A stretch of DNA of 64,000 nt from Sympetrum striolatum (lineage: Eukaryota; Arthropoda; Insecta; Odonata; Libellulidae). Of the stretch, positions 1 to 11,287 are shown in pieces. The position numbers were made by a program, and so were the translations under genes. The notes beneath the pieces are model-generated. The model was given only the letters and a program-made list of their open reading frames with translations, was not told where the DNA came from and searched no databases. Where the stretch lies: positions 124,001 through 188,000 of the forward strand of contig CANPUZ010000058.1 of assembly GCA_947579665.1 (NCBI GenBank). The letters are read 5' to 3'. The stretch's first letter is position 1, and the number at the start of each line of letters is the position of its first letter.

Positions 1-16
1 AGGTAAGCTTTCGGCT

Positions 17-405
17 GGGGTTACACAGACCCCAGCTGGGTTTAAGATAGATTAGATAGCTCATAAGTTGTCCGCCAATAATTAAAATATTAACAAAGTA
101 ATAAATGAATACTATTCGCCTATTTTTCTTTGTGAAGGTGGGAAAAATGAGGAGTTGTCAGTTTAGACCTTGGGGTAACTTAGACCCCCAGCTGGGGTTA
201 CCTGTACCCCAGTTGGGGTCAGATAGGACAGAAGTCTTTCCTCACTGATTTAAATAATAAAAAAAAATAATTTATAACTCTTCGCCCTCATTTACTTGTA
301 AAAATTATGAAGGTTATCAATACGGGTAATCCAAACCTTTTACTGATTCGAGTGATTGAAAATAGAAATGATTTAATACTTTTCGACTGGGGTAAACCGG
401 ACCCC
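17..405. repeat. Cluster of GGGGT-N7-ACCCC palindromes
   Basis: Four complete 17-bp interrupted palindromes GGGGT-N7-ACCCC lie at 17-33, 172-188, 194-210 and 389-405, with a further half-site GGGGT at 215-219. The seven central bases differ in every copy, while both arms and the spacing are fixed. The 172/194/215 copies are spaced 22 and 21 bp, about two helical turns. No gene is evident around them. The same motif recurs in many other places in this window. Its function is unknown; a dimeric DNA-binding protein site or a short satellite are both possible. Confidence 0.85.
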
Positions 406-412
406 AACTGGG

Positions 413-1063
413 ACGTAGTGATTATAATATTAGCAATGACACAATGGAATACTTGAATGAAATTATGATTGTAAAGAAATTTGCATTCGACGTAAACAAT
501 GATCGTTGCCATGGATTTAAGCTTCAAAAGGAGTAGAAAAAAACGCAATAACTTGAGATTTAAATCTAAAATTTTGCGAATTTCGGATCGGAATGCTAAA
601 AATCGGTCGCAAGAAAAGTAAACGTTGATCTTTTAGACGTAATATAGCCCAAGTCTCACTGCTGTACGCCAATTATTACACATTTTAATTAACAAAGGAA
701 ATTCTAGATGGCCATTTTTCGTTTCTTCAATCCCATTGAGAAATATAATCCTCTCTGGGCTCAAACCCAGGACAAAATCTGTGGATTTCCGATTCCCTCT
801 AGACTCGACTGTGAATCACAAACCTCCCCTGAAGATTTCCGCCTCCTAGCTCCATTAAAAATGCCCACGAATTCTAGTCAATGAGTCGGGAGTGTAGCTT
901 TATATATGTAGTATAATATTGATAACTCTCTGATTTTATATCTGAAATGTTTATCGTTAATTCGCCATATTTACACTTACAAGGGAACCTTACGGTCTGT
1001 GGGAAATCGTCAATTTCTAATTTTAATTACTTCCAAAACAGCTGGTGTTTAAATAAAAGTTGC
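413..1063. other. AT-rich stretch, nothing recognised
   Basis: No convincing coding frame, RNA gene or tandem repeat was seen here. Confidence 0.5.
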
Positions 1064-1139
1064 CGTGGTGTAATGGTTAGCGTGTTAGGCTTATAGATGA
1101 TCCTCTCCGGGTTCGAGACCAAGTCGACCCAACTTTTTT
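1064..1139 (+). tRNA. tRNA-like unit or tRNA pseudogene (Pol III type)
   Basis: The sequence begins TGCCGTGGTGTAATGGTTAGC, which resembles the acceptor/D-arm start of a tRNA and contains an A-box-like block. It then has a B-box-like GGGTTCGAGACC near 1109-1120 and a run of six T at the end, as expected of a Pol III terminator. The outer bases AAGTTG and CAACTT can pair. The T-arm stem is imperfect (CCGGG against CCAAG) and no clean anticodon arm forms. This is more likely a tRNA-derived SINE head or pseudogene than a working tRNA, and no amino acid is assigned. Confidence 0.45.
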
Positions 1140-2340
1140 CACCTCCTTTTTCGGTCCTAAAATTAGTATGTTTTTAGTAAATAGTTTATCAATTTCAATG
1201 TCACGGTCTGGAACAACTATTTGCTATTCGCCGATAAATAAATACTAATTTTACTCAAATAGCGGATTCCGTAGTTGGTTTTCCTAGATTGTCAGTTTAC
1301 ATTCCTGGACCAGAAGAGCGACAAAATAGCTGACTAGGATTGAATTTTGGCGTACGCGCTAAAACGCCCGTTTCTCCAATCGTTGCAAACTCAAAAAGGC
1401 ATCGATAACACTCATATTGAAGCTCTCAAAAAGACATTTATTCTAGTGCACGATTTTATTCCGTTGGAATACGTCTTTGTCTACTTTTCGGCTAAACACT
1501 CAGCCTCTTGCTTCCGAGAGAAATGCTAGAACCCATCTATGGGTACAACGCTACTGTGTGTGCTACAAGCCTTGTAGACAAGACTTGTAGTGTTCTAAGA
1601 GACTTGATAGTCCATTTACCAAGTTGATTTCCTTACATTATCTCGAAATTGTCCGAAAAAGGTGTCCGCCATTTTGTTGCTTTAAGTAACCAAAGAATCA
1701 TCTTAGAGCATGAAAAATACAGCGAATTGAAAGACAAACAGTTATGCTACATTACTGCACTGTTGTTTTTTCCAACCTTTTCTCTCTAACGCAACTACAT
1801 ATCAACGAACTTGAACGTTTTTCCGAAAAATCCGAAACTTCCCGTTTTTGTGAAAATTTCTCACGTTTGACGCCCTGTATCTTTTAAAAGCCTGAGAATT
1901 TTAAAAAACGACGATCGGGAACATAAAATTCAATCATTTCGCAATGTATATGCCAAGTTTCAATATCCGCACTCGAGAGAAAATCATTTTTCACTCAAAA
2001 AACCCTTGTCCAGGTTTTTTCGATGTCGATCGTGAGCGTTTATAAACACGAGACCTATCTTGTTATCTCTTAGATTAGATTCTTATCTTAAGTTCAAAGT
2101 TTCGTTATCTTACGTCTGTTTATCTTTTCCCGACCTCGTTTCGCGCTACGATTATCGCTTCCAGATTCACCCAGTTCGCTGGAATTCCCAGCAAGTGTGT
2201 TTATTCAGTTAAAAAGTCCGATGTGGCCAGCACATGACTTTCTCCATATATAATATCTAAATATTTATGTACGACAGTAATTTCGAACTCTATATTCCAT
2301 CTAAACTTGGAAGATAAGTGATTCATTTCTTTCATATTAT
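1140..2340. other. Unique AT-rich DNA, no gene recognised
   Basis: Short open frames occur, but none has protein-like composition or a recognisable motif, and several open only with non-ATG starts. Nothing repetitive was noticed. Confidence 0.5.
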
Positions 2341-2465
2341 CTTTTACGTCCTAAACATTATAAATAATGTTTTTCGGTACATGTTCGATGAAAAACGATG
2401 AAATTGGCCTTTCGCCCATAGAGCCCAGAGCGCCCACAACGTATATAATCAGCAACTTCCGGTTT
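2341..2465 (-). repeat. Fragment of the 'CCGGAAGT' interspersed family
   Basis: This stretch is nearly the reverse complement of 31263-31375: a CCGGAAGTTGCTG block, a 'gtgggcgct' block, and then the stretch leading to 'cccgaaaaacattatttataatgtt'. It belongs to the same family as the tandem copies at 11285-11925 and 30870-31375. No coding capacity is seen. Confidence 0.7.
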
Positions 2466-2585
2466 ACAGGGTGTCCGCTACCCTGGAAATCCTGGAAAAC
2501 CTGGAAAACTCAGGGAATTTTTTTCTTCTGGAAAACTCAGGGAAAACTCAGGGAATTTGGCGGGTAACCTGGAAAAATCGATGCT
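2466..2585. repeat. CCTGGAAAA minisatellite-like repeat
   Basis: The words CCTGGAAAAC and CTCAGGGAA repeat at about 10-15 bp spacing after GGTGTCCGCTACC. A second copy with the same order lies at 11205-11287, in which the mirrored block AGCGGACACCCTGG closes the repeat. It appears to be an interspersed element with internal short repeats. Confidence 0.7.
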
Positions 2586-3849
2586 TTACTCTCCTTACAA
2601 AAGATCTTCCATGACTCGTGTATTTCGGTCCGTTTTACTTCTGTAAAATTCCCTGAGAGGAAGAAAGGTTTCGATGACAGTGTTGTCGTGACCAATCGAA
2701 AGCTTATAAGACGTAACCGTGCTCTTTCTTTCGACTTTTAACATTTTGGCAATATCGCAAATACGCAGCATGGGATCGTACGGAGTTGCGGGTTCCAGGG
2801 GTATCCTATTTCTGTTTGGGCGTGAAAAACTGCGAATAGAGCATGATAAGAATTTGTTTTCGACTCAGGTGGTTTTGATTATTAGTTGGCGTCGCAGTTT
2901 GCAGCTGAACTATCTCAGTGGATGTCAGGCGTTGTCCTCATTGAACATGTAAGTATTAACAGTTTTCTTTTACGGAGACTACCCTCTCTATTCACGACTT
3001 CGTGTCTCGAAGAATTTTCGTGATCACCTGTTCATTAAAAATTTAAAAACTCCGAATAGATTAACGAAGTATTTCAAACGAAGTTTATGTTCGTAAAATG
3101 TAGATTATTGATATGGGCATATCATTTTAATCAATTAAAATAGTTGTATACTGCTCCTTAAAATATCTACTGAAGTATCGTTTCATTTAGAGCATAGATT
3201 GGCCGTTTAAATCTCTCCCAGGAATTGAAACTACACAATATCTGAATTTCAATCCGTATTATAGTTTCATTTCCGGATGGTCCCTCATTATTAATGATTG
3301 CTTTTCTGAGGATACTTCTTCTGTTACTCTCCTCATACCCTCTTCTAATAGATTTCAGAAATCTACCACCGTCTTTTTCTATTCAGTCATTTTCGTGGAA
3401 ATTTTTATCAGTAAAAGTACGTTAAGTAAAATTTCATGTACTCACTTTCTCCGTAAGAAGTTAGTTTCCGTATTCACGATTCGCTGTATTCTCAGGAACG
3501 CCTCCCCCGCGAATAGAGAGGGTCTCCTGTACTTGCCTTCTTGTTTTTCTTAGTTTGACGTCAACGGTGTGTTTTGGGTATCCCGTTCTTACTTTCAAAA
3601 GCCTATGTTTCGTACTTTCTTGTATAGACCGAAGATATTGCTGTTATGAAAGATAAAACTCCATTCTGATAGAATATTGTGAATATTTATCTTTGGCGGA
3701 ATTTCTCAGAAATTTGGCTAAGTATTCACTGTTAAAATTTCACTACCAGAATTGCTTTATTTGCAACGAAAATTATTCGAAAGCATTAGAATTTTAAACA
3801 AGAAAAGGTATAAAGGTGTCTTAGCACGAAAAGGCGTGCACCTAGGAAA
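2586..3849. other. AT-rich DNA, no gene recognised
   Basis: There is no open frame of convincing length or composition. A frame near 2719-2952 contains no recognised motif. Confidence 0.45.
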
Positions 3850-4023
3850 AATCCCAAGGAAGAACGGACATAAAAAAAGTCTGACAGGACCGGTACTCGA
3901 ACCCGGAACCCCCTGATTGCCGAGCATCTGAGCAACATAGAGCATCTGACCGGCAATCAGGGGGTTCCGGGTTCGAGTACCGGTCCTGTCAGACTTTTTT
4001 TATGTCCGTTCTTCCTTGGGATT
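3850..4023. repeat. Perfect 73-bp inverted repeat of a tRNA-like unit
   Basis: 3850-3922 and 3951-4023 are exact reverse complements over 73 bases, separated by a 28-bp spacer. Each arm, read toward its T-run, carries CAATCAGGGGGTTCC, a B-box-like GGGTTCGAGTACC and then seven T. The spacer contains a direct repeat GAGCATCTGA (3922-3931 and 3940-3949), which resembles the D-arm side of a tRNA. It is therefore a head-to-head pair of tRNA-derived Pol III units sharing one A-box region. A transcript would fold into a long perfect hairpin. A partial relative of the outer flank occurs at 62877-62925. An assembly fold-back artefact is an alternative. Confidence 0.85.
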
Positions 4024-5535
4024 AGCATTTTGGTTTCTTAATTTTTTACGATCTTTTTACTCTAATTACTCTTAGGTCTATCGAAAGAGTAGTATATTTC
4101 TGAATACCTTTCAATGCCTGATCAATGTGAAAGGTAAAGGAAAGGTTTTAACTTATGACTTACTGCTGCTTGACGGATCTGGAATGGGATATGGAATGAA
4201 ATTTCGATTTAATTTGAAATTTTATGTCCAAATATTCTCTCTAAATTTCCTTTTCATGGATTTTCACACAGTAAAGCCTTCTTTGGTTGAGTTATTGATC
4301 AATTGATAAGTCAGTGACGCGATTAACCAGTTCTTCCGAAGTATCTAACGGTGAGAAAGATATCCGACAATGAGTCACATCTGCTTTATTAATACTAATT
4401 TGATCTTGCACCATAAAGTCTGACTTTTCTTTGTTTCATAAGGAATCCCCTCTAACCCATACTTTTATATTTTTTATCCATCGGTTTACATCAGTTCAAT
4501 TGCTATTCTCGTCGGAATCTTCTTACAGGATTCAGTGGAAGAAGTTAAAGTAGGGGAATGAAACTGCTCTAGTTGTTTAAAATTGTATTTCATTAACCAA
4601 TCGAAAAACATTACATATATTGTTCTATTTACTGTATTAATTCATCGGAAATTGGAATTTACCCAGCAAAATGCTGTCCTTTCGATAGACCTAATGGTAA
4701 ATAGAGTAAAAAATTGTCAAAAATCTTAAGAATACTCATAAAAATGCTTATCCTTTAGAATTGAGAGAATTGCTACAAATAACATTCGTAGTAAAGAAAG
4801 CAATTGTACTGGTGGAATCGATTGAATTCTAAGAGTGATAGTGACAAAATTTATGAGCAACTCCGCCCATCATTGTCACCGTAGATTGAAAGCGTAATTC
4901 TCTGTAAAATGAGTTACCAAAGAGTAAAAGTTACCAATCAATGTCAGTCAAAGTGGAGTTCTATCTTATATAACTGCAAGTTTTTCATTCTATACAAAAA
5001 AGTTTGATAATCGATTTACAGCCAGATTAAAACGTATAGATACTCGAGTTAGGAGTTGAACAAAAACTAAACTGGACATCCAACAGTAAAAAGAGTTGCA
5101 CTAAATTTTAGCATGTCCGTTATTTCGTGCTCATTTTGAAATTTTATTTCTCAAATATTATCAATCTAATCAAAACATAATTTTAATACCGTATTAATAT
5201 ACTTATTTTTGACCAAAACGTTTTAGATTATTTCCGATAATTCCGTTATTGGCTTTGTAAAACAACTTTTTCTCAGAAATGGATTGATGTATAAACGCGA
5301 ACATGGTCTCGTTATAAAGCTCTCTGTGGGATGTTTAACAGGTTATAACTTACGTTAACTACTATTGGCCGATTTATTTTATACGAATTTATATTTTACG
5401 GCGAATACGCACCCCGAAATCAATCATCGAATGCTTGCGATATTGTCAAGCTTACCCGTATCTATGGTAAAATTAATTTTTACTTACACAAAGTAAAATA
5501 AAAACTAGATCAATAGACATCATCAAGTTAAAATA
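4024..5535. other. AT-rich DNA, nothing recognised
   Basis: About 1.5 kb without a usable open frame, tandem repeat or RNA-like fold that I can support. Confidence 0.5.
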
Positions 5536-5600
5536 CTAAAAAAGCAACGACCGGTTTCGGCTCATTCGGCCATCATCAGGTAAAAATCAGGAAACACAAA
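5536..5600 (+). repeat. Interspersed repeat tail: 'gaccggtttcggc' motif
   Basis: GACCGGTTTCGGC, then GGCCATCATCAGG, is a word pair I recall from interspersed retroelement or SINE tails in several arthropods. This is recollection, not a search. No coding sequence accompanies it. Confidence 0.45.
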
Positions 5601-5633
5601 GGCTCTAAGTACATATATTTAGATTTAGATATA

Positions 5634-5745
5634 TACCCCGCGAGTCGTCAGTGGCGTATGGCAAGGGGTGTAGTAACTCCAGCATCACTACCTAGTCTAT
5701 CCTATTAGCCTCTCTAATAGCCTGAGGAAAGAACGACCAAAAATA
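5634..5745 (+). repeat. Arthropod-type interspersed repeat, copy 1
   Basis: The block 'ccccgcgag...ggcgtatggcaaggggtg' followed by 'cctgaggaaagaacgacc' matches the layout of two cleaner copies at 24798-24870 and 32268-32335. I recall similar blocks in orthopteran and other insect genomes. It supports an arthropod origin for the window. Confidence 0.5.
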
Positions 5746-6006
5746 AGTCTTTTTTTGCGATTACCTTCTTGTAACGTTTTGTCTATGCTTCTCGAAGATC
5801 GCGTTTGTTCTTTACTGGAACCAAAATTTCGTTTACTTCGTCTAAAAGTTCTGAACTGATGAATTTTTCTGGAAGCTTTCGTCGGTAATCAGATATTCTT
5901 GTCGTAGGGACATTAATGAAAACCACAGGTTGGCCGCACAATTATTTTATTTACAAAATATTACATAAACTAGCATACCTTCGTATCCGCTAGGAGTCCC
6001 GATGTG

Positions 6007-6165
6007 GAGGGTAGTCTAGCGCGTAGACCGTCAAAGGTGCGTACCGCAGACCGGGAGGGCAGTCTTACTAGCTGAGTCGCTGCAGACCGGGGAATTAGTC
6101 TACCAGTTAGTTCGCTGCAGACCAGCAGGAGGCCGGTCTAGCAAGTGAGTTCACTGGAGACCAAA
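6007..6165. repeat. Tandem repeat of 35-39 bp around GCAGACC
   Basis: Units start GCAGACCGGGAGG, GCAGACCGGGGAA and GCAGACCAGCAGG, and end in 'gagtcgct', 'agttcgct' and 'gagttcact'. A more diverged copy lies to the left from 6007. Each unit holds an 'agtcta/ggtcta' word that can pair with the 'agacc' of the next unit. It lies about 0.9 kb upstream of the transposase frame. Confidence 0.7.
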
Positions 6166-7049
6166 AATGATTTGCCTTTGGGGCTTTTTGGTCGGCTTTA
6201 TATACCGTTTTGGGGACAGGGTTTGGAAGGGCCCCAACGTAGTTGGAAGTGCAGTAGTGCATTTTGACTAATGTGGTCACGTGGTTCGAGCATGGTTATA
6301 GTTTACGGGCTTGCTGAGGGCTCCAACGGCGTCAGTGCAAGGGGTCAAGGGGCGAGGCGTCCCTTGTAGATCACACATTCTACGAGCTCGCCGGAGGTCC
6401 CAGGGTGGTCGGAGAGGGTTTCGCGTCCAATATGGATCGCGCATGGTTTTATGTGTGAGTTTATGTGTGAGATTGCGGCCCCCCCAACATTCTCACCTGG
6501 AGCGAATTCCAACCTTAGGACTCTATCATAGCCGTAACGCTACTGCCTAAGACCGCAACTACATTGGATCCGTATTTCTCCCGATCCGATGTCGGCCGAC
6601 GTCGGAAGAAAAACAAACACAAAGATAACTACGCCGGTGCCTACACTGGAAGGAGTTTCCCCGTCCGACGACACCCGACGTCGGCCGATCAGGACGTCCG
6701 ATCAAACATGTTTGATTTCCATCCGATAACCCCCGACGGACGGTGTAAAGAAAGTATTACGTCTAAATTTAACATTCTAAAATTTAGTATAACCCTTTTT
6801 ACTGTTGGATTCCCAGTTCATTTTTTATTCAACTCTACCCTCGAGTATATTTTTAATCCATGCCAGACCACTGTGCGTTACGAAAAGACGCTGTTCGTCC
6901 GCGGTCTGGATCGCGATGACAGTGTTCTTAGACAATCCATGCATATATATTTACACGGAGATTCTTGTATTTAAAATTTTCCCTTATCCCATTGGGCGTA
7001 ATGAAGTAAATCTCGGTCAAGTGCCGTTGATGTCATTCGAATTGCAGCA
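6166..7049. other. Upstream flank of the hAT-like transposase
   Basis: This is more GC-rich than the DNA to its left. It holds two blocks with the 10-bp palindrome CCGACGTCGG or close variants (near 6581-6604 and 6672-6690), and overlapping open frames of 79-143 codons without recognisable motifs. It may be the 5' part of the transposon. Terminal inverted repeats could not be located. Confidence 0.35.
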
Positions 7050-9303
7050 TTGCCGTATCGTTTGTCGCATTTTGGAGTTAAGGTCTCATTGTTTCATCGT
7101 AGGGCGTCAGGAAAGAACTGGAAGTGCAGGTTCAACCATCGCTGGGTTGAAGATAAAGATTTATGGTGGGTGCGGGAAGATCCTACTGATAGCTCTTCAG
7201 TTAAGTGTGCACTGTGTAAATCAAGTTTTACATTGAGCAATATGGGAAAGAAAGCCCTGATCAGCCATGCCAAAGGGAAGAAGCATGCTGAGAAAGAGGC
7301 TAACAGAAGGAAAACTGTATCAATCGCAGCCCTGTTTCAGTCCACTCAACAATCTTCTTCAGGAGGGTTATCAGCAACAGCCCATGTTTCTACAGCTCCC
7401 ATTGCTAGTGAAACGTCAGTCATAGCCTTAGAAGATCAGAGCGCCGTCCAACAGCAGCAACAAACAACAAGTGCATGTAGGGCGACAATGAATGCATATA
7501 TAGAGAGAGATGAAGTGACAAAGGTCGAGATAATGCTGTGTTTGAGTGCTGTTATCCGACATAATTCATTGCGTGACGTAAGCAGCCTTGTAGACCTCTT
7601 CCCTATCATTTTCCCTGACAGTGTCATCGCTTCAAAAGTACAACTTCAGAAAACTAAACTCAGTTACAGTATTTTGTATGGACTCTCTCCATATTTTACA
7701 AAGGAGCTTAAGGAATCTATTCTGAATTGTGATATGCTTGCTGTGGGGTTTGATGAAAGCTTAAATAAAATTAGCCAGAATCAACGAATGGATATGATTG
7801 TTCGCTCTTGGGACACAAAACTGAACGAGGTCGTTACTAGATACCTAACATCAGTTTTTTTTAGGAAAAACAAAAGCCAAAAACATTCTAGAGGGTTTTG
7901 AAGAGGGACTCACAGGGATTGATATGAAAAAGGTCATCCATGTTTCAATGGATGGTCCTAATGTTAACAGGAGATTTTTAATAGACTTCAAAAAAAAGGT
8001 GAAGAAGAATTTTAATCCAAGTGATCCAGTTCTAATTGACTTTGGCACATGTGGGTTGCATACAGTGCATGTAGCATTCAAAACTGGGTGTAAGGCATCC
8101 AATTGGGACCTGATTAAATTCATGAGGGCTTTGCATAATCTCTTCAAGCATGTGCCTTCTCGAAGAGCTGATTTTATCAACATTACAGGATCAACTGTAT
8201 TCCCACAAAAAATCTGTGCAATAAGGTGGGTAGAAAATAGGTCAGTCGTCAAGAGGGCTATAGATATTTTACCAGGCATAGAGAAGTACGTGAATGAAGT
8301 TGAAAGAGTGAAAAGGGAGCAGAAAGAGGGGAAACCTATAAAAAAGATTTCCATTACAATTCCTGACTGTGGTAGTTACCACATTGTAAAAGAGGCTCTT
8401 AAGGATAAACTTTTGTTAGCCAAGCTCACATTTTTCGAGTCTATGGCTGCTTTAGTTGAACCATTTCTAACAGAATTCCAATCGGACAAACCTCTTGCAC
8501 CATTTTTGTACTGTTCCCTTCATACATTAGTTAAAACCATCATGGAACGGTTTGTAACTGAAGAATCTTTCAACAAGCAACCTATCCAACAGATTGACCT
8601 TGAAGATAAATCGAATCTCCTCATGGTTCGAGATATTAATTTAGGTTATGCTACCTGGTCTGCTATCAGAAAGTGCATCCATAAGCCATCTGAGAAAGAA
8701 TTATTGATATTCCGCAATGAATGTTCCCATTTTATGAAATCCTTGGTCCAAAAAATGCTTCAAAAATCTCCATTGGCCTACTCATTTACAAAAAGCATTT
8801 CATGTCTCGATCCAGAAGTTGCCTTGGATGAGTCCACAGCAAGGAAATACATGGCATCTGCACTTAGTTATCTTAGTGATCTGAATAGATTGCAAGGAAA
8901 TGTTGCTGATGCTATTGAGAGAGAGTTTAGGGAACTAATCAGTCTAGGTTCAGTGAAGAGTGCTCTTAAAGAGTATTCAAGACTAAGTTGTTGTCTTGAT
9001 CATTTTTGGATGAAGTTGATTGGAGATAAGCCGGGATATGAGAATTTGAAGTTATTTGTAAAATCTATATGTATCCTGTTTCATGGCAATGCTAGTATTG
9101 AGAGAGGATTCTCTGTGAATTCTGCGTGCTTGGTGGGAAATTTGAGGGAGGAGTCATTAGTTGGCATGCGTGTGATATACGATGCGGTTATCAATGCAGG
9201 AGGAATCAAAGAAGTTTTGATCACAAAATCCTTCATAAATTCCTTCAGGAATGCCTGCTCTAGATATCAAGTCAATCTCAAGTCAATGACGCTTGTGGTT
9301 TAG
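7050..9303 (+). pseudogene. hAT-superfamily transposase, frameshifted and 3'-truncated
   Basis: Two frames together encode one transposase. Frame 1 (7050-7901) opens at a TTG, so the true start is unknown. It has a BED-like zinc finger (C53, C56, H73, H79: C-x2-C-x16-H-x5-H) and the core beginning near CDMLAVGFDESLNK. Frame 2 (ATG 7924, stop 9301-9303) continues with HVSMDGPNVN and ends in the hAT C-terminal dimerisation motif HGNASIERGFSVNS. The two frames are joined by one extra T in an eight-T run at 7855-7862: with seven T the frame stays open and conserved across the join. The last codons (KSMTLVV, stop) are not transposase. They match the end sequence of the 1.1-kb composite elements that follow, so roughly the last 15-20 residues of the family are replaced. 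The family cuts and pastes DNA in the nucleus. This copy is presumed inactive unless the T-run is a sequencing error. Confidence 0.85.
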
Positions 9304-9319
9304 GCAATGAATTTTTATC

Positions 9320-9322
<3 letters not shown>

Positions 9323-9405
<83 letters not shown>
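9323..9405. repeat. (TA)n microsatellite
   Basis: About 83 bp of uninterrupted TA dinucleotides. It sits directly between the hAT-composite fusion end and a composite element on the other strand. All the composite elements are bordered by TA- or TCTA-rich DNA. Confidence 0.98.
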
Positions 9406-9413
<8 letters not shown>

Positions 9414-9417
9414 ATAT

Positions 9418-10763
9418 TGGGATTGGGATTTTCACAGCATATAGGCCCTAACGTGTAACCCCAGGAAAAGTGAGAAATCGATCATAATGGTCATGAGTTC
9501 GATTCCAGGAGGCCCCAAACTCCTGATTTTTCTCATTTGAATGCATTGCTTTGATTTTTGGGAATTTTTTTTGAGGCACTTCTTGTCAAAATATCGAGCT
9601 GAAATTCAAGATACCGGTAGAAGTCGTAAACCTTCAACGAAAACCATTCAAGTCATCCTCAAGTATTATCCTTGGTTCGACGCTAGGTCTGAACAAATTT
9701 TCTACGTAAGGAATGCATGTAAAGTTCGATTTCACCGTTTGCAGACTTCATTTCATTTGCAAAATTAAATTAGAAATAATGGTCCTACGAAATTCAAGAC
9801 GAGTACCAAAAGACGGGAAATTTATTAAAGATTCTTATTTTGGTCGTGTTATATCGTTTTTGATTCTAAATTACGAGAATTTAGAGAAATAAATCAAAAA
9901 ACATGCGTTATTTTTCGGTTATAAACAACCAGTTCCTGTGATGACTGAGGCGATTGTTGAACTCGATTCTCATATGATTGCATTGATAGAATAGGGCCAT
10001 AAGAGATATATGGGGAATGATAGCCGACGTTTCGTGATTATAAAGGCATTATCTAACCATGGAAATCGAATTTTAGCAATGTGGTTTTACAAATAATGTA
10101 GTTTTCTTTACTGAAGATGAATTAATATTGTACTTTGTGAAGGAAATTTCAAATAATATCGTCGTTTTGAGTAGGTAATAATTCTTTGCGACTTCGGTAT
10201 TTACAATTACGAAAAAAATCTGTCTGGGCAGACTATGTCTTAGGGTTCAATGCAAGAAGGGACTTCTAACATTAATGACTTTTACAGAAAATGTCCTGGG
10301 TTCGATGCTAGGACCATGCAGAAACCTCTCATTTAAATACATGGGGGTAGTTTTTCATTTTTTTTTGATGCACTAATCGAAATTATAGGAAGTTTTTGCT
10401 TTGCTAGAAGATGTATATTAAGACCTGTTTTACAAGAAAAATGTAGATTAGACCATACTGTTCCTGGGTTCGATCCCAGAGCACATTAAAATTACTCACA
10501 TAAGGAATATATGTGAAAAGTAGGATGTGGTTGAGGCCGTTGCAGCCAATATTTCTGCTTGAATTTTCACACAAAGTTAGAGATGGTGATCTTCAGTTGT
10601 GCTGCATAAGAAGTATTGCCAGGAAGACCCGGGTTCGATGCCGGGCGGAAAATATATCTCCTATTTAAAAGATTTTGGTTTAATTTTCATCATTCTTTTG
10701 GAACCTTTTAACGTTAAACTTATTCCCACTATGCTTGCAGTATGCAAGCTACATTTTACTCGT
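9418..10763 (+). repeat. Composite T-arm element, solitary unit A
   Basis: A whole unit of the 1.1-kb family, with GTTCGA cores on the + strand at 9497, 9675, 10300, 10468 and 10633. The last three are 165-168 bp apart. It ends with the hairpin GCTTGCA-GTA-TGCAAGC (10733-10749) followed by TTTTACTCGT (ending 10763). Part of the middle (about 9690-9975) is replaced by a copy of the second repeat family, which explains the longer length and five instead of six cores. Confidence 0.75.
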
Positions 10764-11204
10764 ATTTACCTATACTTGTTGCATACAGTGGTATGACTAA
10801 ATGAACCTACCAACCCATGACAGGATACTCATGAGGATCAGCCCGATGTGTATTGGCAAGGAGCCTCTCAGGAGCCCCTTTAAGATAGTAAACAGTTTTT
10901 TACAGAATATGTTAATTTTTACAGAAGATGTAGATGCCTACCTTAAAAAGGTATACATAAATTTGGAAAGGAAAAAAAATAATTTTTCTGATGAATTACT
11001 TTTAGAAACCTAACGTCATCCACTCTCAAACATTTGCTCTCCAGGATTCCTGATGGCTTGTCTGTATCTAGGGTTGGCTCGGATGCCAATAAAATATCGT
11101 GATGAATCTATGAACTGTTTTTCACCTTTTCGTGGACCTTAAGTGCGTAATTATCACAACATGTCTAATATTTGGCTAATATAATATTGCAATTCGAATC
11201 TGGG
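10764..11204. other. AT-rich DNA, no gene recognised
   Basis: A 70-codon frame at 10801-11013 starts with ATG but has no recognisable motif and is probably chance. Confidence 0.4.
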
Positions 11205-11287
11205 ACACCCTGGAAAAATGAAATATTACCCTGGAAAACCTGGAAAACTCAGGGAATTTCTTAATTGCTGGATAGCGGACACCCTGG
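11205..11287. repeat. CCTGGAAAA repeat, second copy
   Basis: Same word order as 2466-2585: CACCCTGG, CCTGGAAAACC, CTCAGGGAATTTC, then TAGCGGACACCCTGG. The opening and closing blocks are inverted relative to each other, so this may be a short foldback element. Confidence 0.7.

Noticed and set aside
9323..9405. (TA)n tract as a replication origin or cruciform of special interest
   Set aside because: TA microsatellites are common in AT-rich genomes; it is relevant only as a flank of the composite elements.
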